NCBI GenBank assembly: GCA_022818135.1
Contig: JAFMSR010000018.1
Span: 17,616,847-17,680,846 of the forward strand
Origin: Saxidomus purpurata
Lineage: Eukaryota; Mollusca; Bivalvia; Venerida; Veneridae
Length of the DNA stretch: 64,000 nucleotides
Reading direction: 5' to 3'
Part shown: positions 1-10,000 of the stretch, piece after piece
Position numbering within the stretch: position 1 is the stretch's first letter
How the letters are laid out: each line of letters begins with the position of its first letter
Position numbers and translations under genes: made by a program
The notes under the pieces: generated by a model
Seen by the model: the letters and a program-made list of their open reading frames with translations, nothing else
Told to the model about the DNA's origin: nothing
The model's database searches: none

Positions 1-2730
1 TGAATTATTCAAGAAGGCAAAATGAAGATGAGATAAGGTCAAACTTTGTAGGTAGGTTTGGTCATGACCAGTAGGTGACCCTTATTAATTTTGAGGTCGC
101 ACAGGTCTAGGTCATCATGGTGACCTTTTTTGCTAAAAAAACTAATTGGTTCCTGTCAGGGAGCAAACATGCTGTTTTTCATGAACATTTTGACTCATCA
201 GTGGTCTTTCAACATCAACAAAACCATAGAATGGAGCTGCTCCGTAGCTGGAGTTGTTAAACAGGCTGCCAGCTGCAGTGTTCCCAGTATTTGAAAGACC
301 TTGTTTCCATAAAGTAACAACATGCAAGTGCCATATGTTGTTAATGCTGCTAGAAGATTTAACTCTGCAGAAAGTTTTCTTCTAAAGTATATAGGACAAA
401 GTTGCTGTTTTTTTGCCCAACGAAACAAAACTGCTAAATAGGGGTAATAGTATCTTGTCTGAGCAGACGTGGTGTGAAAACAAATTTTTTGAAAAATTCA
501 CAGATTTTAAGGGTAGTACATGTGACCTTATTTAGTGCATTTGTCATTTTTATGTGAATCTTTTGTCAGATTGCTGTCTAACTAACTATTATGCACATTT
601 ATTTGATTTTTTGTTTTCCATTATCCTTAACCCCCTCCCCCACACACCCAATGACTTGTAAAATATACATCAGTCCTCAAAACCAATTATATTTAAATGC
701 AGCTATCAATTAATATTGTATAATAAAATCTTTGTCACATCGATAAAGATATTAATGTCAGGTAGAAAAGCAAAAACAAGTCTTATTTACAACTGGAGGG
801 ATTTCCCCTATGATAAATTTAGTGAAAGCTTTATCTTAGGGCTTGAGGGATTTCCCCCATGATGTATTTACCAAAAGCTCAGAATAACTTGCTTTGCATG
901 TCAAAATCTAGGCTTTGTACCATGTCGCGTAGTTGAATTCCTATTTATTTTACATAATGTTGTACTGTACAGAAGAGTTTTTTTGAACAACATGAGAGGT
1001 GTTTGAGAATTCAGCAGACTTTTCTTGGTACTTGGAATAATCGGTTGTATTTGTTTATTGTTGTTTATTTTCAGTTATGTAAAAGGAACACACAATTTAA
1101 CATGCAAACCTGTGGCAAAATAAGACGCAAGAAAAATGAATTGATGTAGTGTCTCGGAAAGAAGAACAATTTTATACAGATAACAAAGTCTGTTTAATTC
1201 TAAACACCCCTCATATTTTATCAGTGTTATGGTTTGAATTGTATATACACAAAGAATTTTCTGTTGACTTACCTTCCTTTGTTATTTCTATTGTTAAATC
1301 TAGTATATTTAATCATCTTTTGCATATTTACACGTATTAAATGTAATGTTTCATTGAACAATTCTTCATATTTTGGTAAATTTAGACACGGACATTGTTA
1401 AGGAATAATAACAAAGTTGCTGATGTAAATAGAACATGCACGGAGATACTATAACTCAAGCATAATACATAAATCGGAAACTAAATTTTTCATGACTTAC
1501 GTGTGAATGGTATGCCCCATCTTTAAGTGACTGATGTTTTTTTGTTAATTGGAAGCTATGCCATATGAGAAAGGTTTCACTATGTTAGCTTATATATTCA
1601 ATTTTTGTTATGTCACTCTATTCAATTGTAAATGTATTTAGAAAGACACCAAATTTTGTTCAAGGTTGAAAGATAAATGTTGCGTTAAAGGACGGTGTGC
1701 AATCAAAAATAAGTTGTATTATTTTCAGAATATGCTTGCTGTGAATATGCCATTTATACATGTACCTTGTGTTTCGCTCTTTTTACCATCTGTCTTTGTT
1801 ATAAGGAAGACTTATGCATTTGTAACTGTTGACTTGCATGTTTGAAAGTTTATATTTGAAAAAAATCAGGACTGATGTTGCAGTTGATCTTGCAAGCTTT
1901 TGGATAATATTGAAGGGTTTTTTCCTCCGCAAAACTGTTATGACATATATAAAACTAAGAAGGAAGTACGACAGTTTTACGGTGAGCTGTCACTATTAGA
2001 ACCAGTATTGAAGAGCAGATTTCGTGAAAGTATTTTTTCGTTGAGAAAGTTTAACTTTTGCAAAGCCTGGAAATGCAGAATCTTAATTTACAGCTGTGAT
2101 GGCAGATCCAACTGAAATTTTGCAAGCATATTGAGAGGTATTGAGTTACATGCTGCTTATATAATGATTAAAGCCCCAGGAGCATGATTTAAAGCAGCTC
2201 TAATTTTACCAAGGATGATGTCTTACAGACAGAAATGACCTTTATTTGTACCAAAAGCAGTGTAAACTTTGCTTTTTAGATCAATAAGTTTGTACATGTT
2301 AGAAATATAGCGCTGTATACTGTAATAATTAAGAGAAAGGGGTTCAAATCCAAAAAGATTATAATTTTTCTGTGTCAGTAGTTGAATGCCTCTGTGAAAT
2401 AGTACCGTTGCTTTGAGTCTGGGTAAAATATCGGAGAATGTTAGTTGTTGCCACTTAAAGATATTTCCAGCAACACATTAATATTGTGTTCTTAGCAAAT
2501 TGGTTTTAATGTTTTAAAACTTCCTGATGCTTGGCACTAATTGTCAGGTAGAGATGTTGTTCATCTTATTGGTTCATCTTGTCTCTGTGTACATGTAAGA
2601 CCCACATCTTGTCTGATTGCTGTCACGCATTTTTAAGCTAGGAAAAATTAACTTAAAATACTCGATTTTCTTATATTTTATAATAAACAAGTTACTAAAT
2701 GTTTCTGTCTGTTCTAGTAACTTTAGTAGT
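1..2730. other. AT-rich non-coding stretch, no gene seen
   Basis: No exon-like reading frame with splice sites or a recognisable protein motif was found on either strand. All frames are short and compositionally random. The stretch is mostly unique-looking AT-rich sequence. It could be a long 3' UTR or intergenic DNA of a gene to the left, but nothing in the sequence proves that. Confidence 0.5.
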
Positions 2731-2960
2731 TACTACATGGTACAGTGGTTAAATTGCTGACTGAAAAATCACTCAACTGCTCACTGATTGAGATCATAGG
2801 TTCAAACCCTTGTTACCAACCTGACTCTGTATGTGAGAAAGTTGGCAAGTTTCTTATGTAGGCTGGGAGTCTAGTACTGCCCAGGAATGATCGTCGGATT
2901 AACTGCCAGTCTGTAAATGACTTAAATACTGTTGAAATAGGGCATATAAAAAACCAAGAA
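2731..2960 (+). repeat. tRNA-derived SINE, family 1
   Basis: A tRNA-like head has a box A-like stretch (TGGTACAGTGGTTAA, from about 2739) and a box B-like stretch (GGTTCAAACCC, near 2800). It is followed by a body containing GAGAAAGTTGGCA and CCAGGAATGAT. The same body words occur in the same order on the minus strand at 7,725-7,913, so these are two copies of one family. A degenerate pol III promoter plus a shared unrelated tail is the hallmark of a SINE. Confidence 0.7.
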
Positions 2961-3059
2961 AAACATCAATGACACATTTCTTAGACTTTATTTTGTCATT
3001 TAAAATATTTTTTTAATTCTTATGTAGTACATGAAGGTGTCATATATAATCTAGAAAAT

Positions 3060-3150
3060 AACCTTTGTTGATTAGGTGCAGGCTAATCATGATCTGCACT
3101 GGTCACAAAGGCAGAATCATTGGCTGCCAGTAGGGTAAACGTTAAAAATA
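3060..3150. repeat. Short dispersed repeat with TGATCTGCACTGGTC core
   Basis: The segment contains CATGATCTGCACTGGTCACA followed by GGCAGAATCATTGGCTGCC. Recognisably related segments lie near 11,095, 36,430, 40,990 and 47,285. I know this as a very common bivalve interspersed sequence; its element class cannot be assigned here. Confidence 0.6.
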
Positions 3151-4284
3151 GCCTTTTTAGCTTTTACTGATTTAATGTTGGAAAGTCGCACCTTATGGAT
3201 GTTCTTTTGACATTATCTAATTTATAGGGGCAAATAACATGTGCAAATAAGTATGTGTTTTGTTTTATTTTGGTTGTTGTTAATAGTATTGCAAATGATA
3301 TTATAAAAAAAACCTTTATGGTCCGTAAGTACATTGTTAGACGTGAAACATTATGTTTCTTTCATTTACAAGTATACATTACAGTAGACCTGAGGCGCAC
3401 CATTCATTTACACAGTTTTAACTACTTACTGTGCACTTGTTAGAAATGTTATACTATATATTAAACTCTGTTGTGATTCTTTATGAACTATCTACGAACT
3501 AGACTATCCAGTACGATTGTTAGATAGTAAAGTACATTTTATGTAACTTTTGGGTATTACCTAACAAGCATTAAGTTACAGGTCATTTAGGATAATGTGG
3601 TAGTGACACAGTGAAAGTGTCCAATATAATTGTGTGAATTCATTGAATAATGTGAGGAGTAAATCTTTTCTTGTGTGCATGATCATTGACTGCGAAACTG
3701 TTGTATGTTCTTTATTTCATGAAAGTTACGACAGTTTTGCGGTCAACCCTCAATATCTGTTACATCAATGTCACATTATCCCAAGTAAACTAGTGAGAAT
3801 TATTCTTTTAGTTTCACTTTAACCAACAAAAATGAATATGTAATTCTTTTAAGTGACTGTGGAAAATGTTTCCTCTTCATGACTATCTTCATGATATTAA
3901 CAGTAACTGTTGTTGTTAGGTGAGTGAAAGTATTAATGAAGTAGTCCCGTAGTCTTATATTATGGTAAAAATGGTCTGTAGTTACCTGGTACAAATACTG
4001 TGGTACAATTTCAAGTCATTTTAGAATCAGACTAGTAGGGATTCACATTGTGTATTGTTTATAGTGTGACAGATATAAGATTTAAAAGAATCATATCGGA
4101 ATTGTTGATTTGTTCGTTGTTACCCATGTAAATTGTTATGGACAGATGTTTGATACTGTGTATGGTTATACATGGAGATTGTACAGCTGTTGATTCTTAA
4201 TTATTATCTTGTAATAAAGATGACCATTAAAAAATCATCAGCCATGCTTCGTTTTTCTTGTGTTTTGGGTTTCATGCAAGTTTT
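3151..4284. other. AT-rich non-coding stretch ending in AATAAA signal
   Basis: No coding exon is visible. A plus-strand AATAAA lies at about 4,212-4,217, followed by an A-rich stretch. It could be the poly(A) signal of a plus-strand transcript whose coding part lies left of the window. This is inference from one hexamer only. Confidence 0.3.
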
Positions 4285-4510
4285 AAATGTAATTCCATAG
4301 CAATGCTCTCGGTCAGTGAGCTTGCTTAGCATTCTAGGTCATCTTAATCAGTCCCAAAGCCTCTTCCTGCACATAAGACCTGTGAAGCATATATATAGCA
4401 AAATATTTCCACATTGTCTCTCTTTGAGGTTAAAGATTTTCAAAGTGTACAAAACATTATTCAAACATCCTCAATCTGGAAACGAGATACCCAGATAATG
4501 GATCTGGGTT
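4285..4510 (+). repeat. SINE tail fragment, family 2
   Basis: The string ATATTTCCACATTGTCTCTC, followed by ATTATTCAAACAT and a CTGGAAA-GAGATA stretch, matches the body of the element at 6,035-6,240 and partly that at 54,825-55,045. The tRNA-like head is degraded or missing. Confidence 0.5.
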
Positions 4511-4767
4511 AAGCATTTATTTTTTACAAAACCAATTTGTCAAATGATTTCTGATATCATAAAGCTTACTACCAATCCAAAGTGTGCATAACATTTCTGA
4601 CTCCTAGTCAAATCACAATGTGCTTACATAATTGACCTACTATGAAGTTTTATGCTAATCCTAATTTCTGTAAATACTAAAAAAAGACCATTTTTGGTAG
4701 TTTCATGCTTACAATCATTTTCAGGCTTTAGAAAAGGGATGATGGAAAATGTGCCATACAAGTTTTG

Positions 4768-5900
4768 CTTTATAGCTCACCTGGCACAAAGTGCCAGAGT
4801 GACCTATTAGGATGCCCTCCGATCTGGGGGTCACATCGCCGTCCTTCCACCCATCCACCATTTCCTTAAACGGGTCATGTCCTCTGAAACTACTGGGCCA
4901 CATGTTGATGACACTTCTCCAGGGATGTGATCCTTTCATGAAACTCTATCAAACATTGTTCAAAGCATTCCATTCAATGGAGATACTCTGGTTGCTATGG
5001 CAACAAATAGGAAAAAGTTTTTAAAAAAATGTCCAATGAAACCTGAAGGCATAGAGCTTAGATATTTAGTATGTGGCATTGTCTAACTGTGACCTCTACC
5101 AAGATTGTTGAAATTATAAGCCACAGGTAGAATTGACCCTGCCCAGAAGACAATTGGCATTACATAGACTTATATAGCAAAAACTTTTAAACATCTTCTT
5201 CACTTTACACACAATGCAAAGCTTTGTTTGAAATTTTAACTCTGTACAAGGCCCTCTGTATATTTTACATCTTTACCATGAGGCAATTTTAAATCAGGAC
5301 CTACTCCCAATTTTGTTTAAATTCCCCATGTTTTCCACGGTCAAAATTGACCCTGCCTAAGGGGTCACTTGGTTATACATAGACTTAAGCAGAATAAAAA
5401 CTTTAATAATCTCCTTGATGTAAACCACAAGGCTTAGTGTGTTTAGATATTGCATGTGGCATTGAATCTAGTGGACCTCTACCATGATTGTTGAAATTAT
5501 AAGCCCGGGTCAAACGGACCCTGCCGGGGGTCACTTGGTTTGATCATACATGTATATAGGAAAAACTTTAAAAGGTCTTCTTCTTCTGAAACCCACAAGG
5601 CCTTGGCCCTTGACCATTTAGCATGTAAGCATTGTCTAGTGGACCTCTACCAAGATTGTTCAAATCATGACCCCCTAGTCAAAATTAAGGAGGCGGGGGA
5701 AGTCACTTGATTATTTCACATATGCTTATATAGGGAAAACTTAAAGAAACAACACAAGGCCGACAGATAATAGATATTTGAAATGTTACTTAGCATTGTG
5801 TAGTGGACCTCTACGAATTATGTTAGAATCATGACCCCTTTTATTATAGCCAATGGTAGTCAGGCGAGCGATATAGGGCCATCATGGCCCTCTTGTTATG
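4768..5900 (+). repeat. Dispersed AGCTCACCTG...CAGGTGAGC element, copy 1
   Basis: It begins with TAGCTCACCTGGCACAAAG and ends with CAGGCGAGCGATATAGGGCC and ATGGCCCTCTTGTTA, giving short inverted ends around AGCTCACCTG/CAGGTGAGCT. The interior carries degenerate units built on 'ggacctctaccaagattgtt' and 'tcaaaattgaccctgcc'. Other copies are at 26,527-27,522 (plus) and 52,310-53,270 (minus), with fragments near 49,565 and 51,187. No protein is encoded. It looks like a non-autonomous mobile element, class unknown. Confidence 0.7.
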
Positions 5901-6034
5901 ACAAAGTAACATGGGTATTCCTAATTTCTGCCTGCATGAGCTAATAAAAGACCCAGTTTTCAAGCAAAACATGTCCAAGGCTATGCAGAGGAAGCATGTA
6001 TGAAAATTTCTGCCCATTCATTTTCCACATTTAT

Positions 6035-6310
6035 AGCTACTGCTTAAATGTCCAGTATCCATGTGTGCCTCAGGATCAGAGGGTCACGGGTTTGATCCCC
6101 ACCAGTTCAATGGTGGTTGTGTCCTAATATTTCCACATTGTCTCTCTCTCCAAGATTGATTTTCGTCATACTAAACAACCATTATTCAAACATGCTCCAT
6201 CTGGAAAGGGAGATATCTGGGTTCCCTTTTCAATGAGGCACTTAAAAAGCATTTAGTTTTTACAGAAGGATGTCCAATGATAACTGATATCATTAAGCAC
6301 AGTAGTCAGT
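6035..6310 (+). repeat. tRNA-derived SINE, family 2
   Basis: A box B-like GGTTTGATCCCCACC near 6,089 follows a degraded head. The body contains TTTCCACATTGTCTCTCTC and CATGCTCCATCTGGAAAG. It is related to the better preserved copy at 54,825-55,045, which has the same GGTTCGATCCCCACC box B. Confidence 0.65.
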
Positions 6311-6984
6311 ATTGTCTGATATACTAACTGTGCCTACAGTTTTGCACCAGTTACATAGGATTTTCTTACCCTCAAAAACAAAACAAAAAGCTTCATGTAA
6401 CTTGTTTAAACATTTTATTCACTTTATCAACACAATGCAAAGCTTTGTGTGTACAATTTTTACAGCATCTGCACATAGAGACCTTCTCTCCTGTCCATCT
6501 ATTACATCTTCACTAGAGCAGTCAATTTTAAATCCACACAAACCTGACTCCAAATTTCTGATACCAATATATTCCCCCCACTGTTTTCCACTATCAAAAT
6601 GAGAAACTGAAGTTATCACTGTGAAAAATATGTCCGCTTCAAAGCAGAAATACAAACGTCATAATGTGACCTTGATGTTGGACACATGGTTTTACGTGTG
6701 ACAAATCAAATTTTCGTATTGAATTTTGTGTACAAATGTTTGAAATTCAAAGCAGCGGTTTAGAAGGGATGCTGCAGAAATTTAATATAAACTGACAAAC
6801 AAGTTTGACTCATACATGTATATAGCACCGAACTGACAAGGTAGGCCCTGCACTTCTTTACTGCCACCTGTTGTCACATTGTCATTGTCTCACTCTGACC
6901 ATTTCATGTAACCAGTCTGACATAATCTGTCCTATTTCAAATTCATTTTTAGCACTGTCAGCAGTTCCCCCTGCAAGGTCAAGG
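6311..6984 (-). other. Probable SMN 3' UTR
   Basis: This non-coding stretch lies directly after the SMN stop codon on the minus strand. A minus-strand AATAAA (plus-strand TTTATT) lies at about 6,414-6,419 and could end the transcript roughly 570 bases after the stop. No other exon is seen. The assignment rests on position and one hexamer. Confidence 0.4.
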
Positions 6985-7041
6985 TCATCTGTTTACAAAA
7001 GGGCTACCCATTCCTGCATCTTTCTTGTATTGTTGTAAACC
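6985..7041 (-). CDS. SMN1: SMN last coding exon (human exon 7 equivalent)
   Basis: The acceptor TACTTTCAG precedes GGTTTACAACAATAC. Translation is [18 protein letters not shown] then TGA (6,985-6,987). It supplies the glycine that completes the YG box and a short basic-polar tail, like the human exon 7 tail. It is only 57 bases; phase 0 and the fit to the preceding exon support it. Confidence 0.85.
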   Translation of the reverse strand, partial: GLQQYKKDAGMGSPFVNR

Positions 7042-10000
7042 CTGAAAGTAGAAGTGTAAATATGTCAGCAGATAGAAGAAGCATATTGCAACCAATGGTA
7101 TACTCCTTCAACAAGAATTATTAACTTGTTAATTGGGATGAGATCAGACTACAGGTATCCTGTCTGTACCATGAGATCAACATACTCAAAAGTATCCTGT
7201 CGGGTGACTGCTCATGTACCATGTTATATCAACATACCCAAAAGTATCATGTCTGTTTAACTGCTCATGTAACATGAGATCAACATACTCAAAAGAATCC
7301 TGTTGGGTGACTGCTCATGTAACATTAGATCACCATACTATCCTGTTGGGTGACCATTCATGTACCAAGAGATCAACATACCCAAAACTATCCTGTTGGG
7401 TGATCATTCATGTACCAAGAGATCAACATACCCAAAACTATCCTGTCTGGTGACTGTTCATGTAACATGAGATCAACAGACCCAAAAGTATCCTGTCTGG
7501 TGACCGCTCATGTAACATGAGATCAACAGACCCAAAAGTATCCTGTTGGATGACCGCTCATGTCCCATGAGATCAACAGACCCAACCGTATCCTTTGTGA
7601 TCATGAGATCAACATACTATATAACAACATAACCGTTAGTATCCTGTGTGATGACCACACAGTGAACATGATATACATGTAACAGCATACCTTTTATCAT
7701 GTTTTATCTTAAAGAGTTTTATGTCTGATTCAGTTTAGTACAAGCCGAAAGTTACATCACCATCATTCCTGGATAGAACTAGGACACCCGACATAAGACA
7801 CTGCCAACTTTCTCAAATAATGAGACATAGCCAGAATGACTCAAGCTAATGATCCTCAAAGAGAGATTAATCTGATCAAGTCAGCGAATCTAACCACTCG
7901 CCCACAGAGGCAGTCTTAACACAACTAACCTGATAGTAGCCTGTATGATAACCACTCATGTACCATGCCATCAGCATACTACATAATGCTTCATTGTTCT
8001 CCTCAGACAGGTCCCCTAGTGCTTGAGGGGGTGGAGGTGGGGGTGGCATAAATGGTAGTCTCTGAAAAAATAATAGCACATAATAATTACGATCACATCA
8101 AATTTCATATTCTATTTTAAAGCTGCTCGCTCTCAGTTGCTGTTGAAAAAAAGAAAATTTTCAAAAATCATGATCTAATACACAAATATAAAACAAAGAG
8201 ATGTAAAAATCTAGGTAGGAATTTGCAAAAATCGATTGAAAATGCTGGGTTTACGGCACCGCTTCACATGTTTAAATTGGAATTTCAAAAGCGTTTTGCA
8301 ACGCTTTATTATTTGGTTGTACTATTATTTCCAATTTACAGAAGCTGATATACTTTACAGAATTTGTATTGGAACCTTTTTTTTATATGACTATATGTTC
8401 TAAAATATGTCATTTTCTTACAATTTGAAGAACTTTATTTTTTTTAACCAAAATCTGAGAGGGAGCAGCTTAATACTAAGCCAGAAAGAAGTCAGTCTCT
8501 AATGGCATCATGTTCTCTTTCTTAAAGATAATTTAAAAAATCGCCTTCTGATATTTGAAACAAAAGTATATTATGATTTCAGTCATACTTACAGGTGCAG
8601 AACTAAAAGGGCCAGGTGGTGGTGGTGGCATACCCATCATACCAGGAAACATAGATCCAGGAAAAAGGGGCTGCTGATCAGATGGCCTACGCCAGGTAGG
8701 AGGGGCCATTGAGGGCTGACTTGTTGAGCGAGGTGCCTTCTGTGAACTCATACCACTTCTCCAGTCCATTCCACTGTCAGTCTGAAAAATAACAGGAAAG
8801 TAAACATACTGTGACACTATGTAATAATAGCCCATTTTGATTCTGTTTTGAGTTAAAGAACTGACGTAGTGACTTCTTTTATGCACCATGGTGGACTAGT
8901 ATAAAACTTGACTTATGAAGTCAAATATTTTCACTAAGTTTAAAGCACAGCCAATCCAAAAATGCGTTTTCTAAATATTGAGTTGACCGTACTTTTCACA
9001 CCCAGATGACGAGGTTTTAAACAAATATTCTGACTGCATTTCATTATACTGTTTACATCAGGTAGAAAATATGCTCAAGAGTGTTTAACAACTTTCATAT
9101 ATTTCAGCTAAGTGATCGAACCAGTCTAACATTTTTATCAAGGTCAACATTCTGATTAAGATTCCAGAAAATTTGACATAATGTATGGCCTCATCGATAC
9201 AAACACATTGTTGACAGATGGACAAGGCTTACCACAAGTAAACAGGTCACTTTTGAGCATCTAGAGCTAAGATGAGCCAAAGACACAGAAAAAGGCGCAT
9301 ACATGATTTTATATGTGTAACTTACTACTGTCTGTGGTAGACAATAAAATGGGCAGGGTGCCCTCCAAAAGGGACAGAAAGCATAAAGTTTGGGACGGGG
9401 TATTTTTTGCTTGTTTGAGGACTTTAACAGTTCAATTATCTCCTATAGAATTGAAATATTTCTATAAATAAATGATGCAAAAGCTTTATACAGTCGACTC
9501 TCGTTATCTTGACTACGGTTATCTCGACAGGATTTTCTCGGTCCTGATTTTTTCCCTTCTTGTTCTATATAAATCAACTATGGATATCTCGATTTGTTTA
9601 TCTTGATTTTTCGTTATCTCGACTAAATTTTTGATCCCCAACTATGAAATTTCCTCTATTTTGACATCCTATATCTCGATTTGACATTTATCACCTGCCA
9701 AACAAGGTGCGAAAAGCTGCACACGATTGCATTCGCTCAATTGTCGTCTGCTGTCAGAGGTGCGAAAAACACCACGCGCGGCTATTCACTCAGTGATTCG
9801 GTAAACGACCCAAAATTAATTAAATTTTTTGTTTGCGACGTAAGCTGTGTAATATGCATAATGGGTAATTTGTATTGAATTGTGTCAAAACTGAGAAAAA
9901 TTAGACAGATAACATCTCGATATTGAAAAAAACAAACGGAAGAGTCATGTCGGAGGGCGGAAGTCAAGAACTTGTGCGAGCGCAAGTCGAACAATCTAGA

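Noticed and set aside
142..428. Minus-strand frames near the window start with a NTAAGSLFNNSSYG-like stretch
   Set aside because: No convincing splice borders or family; composition alone is not enough.
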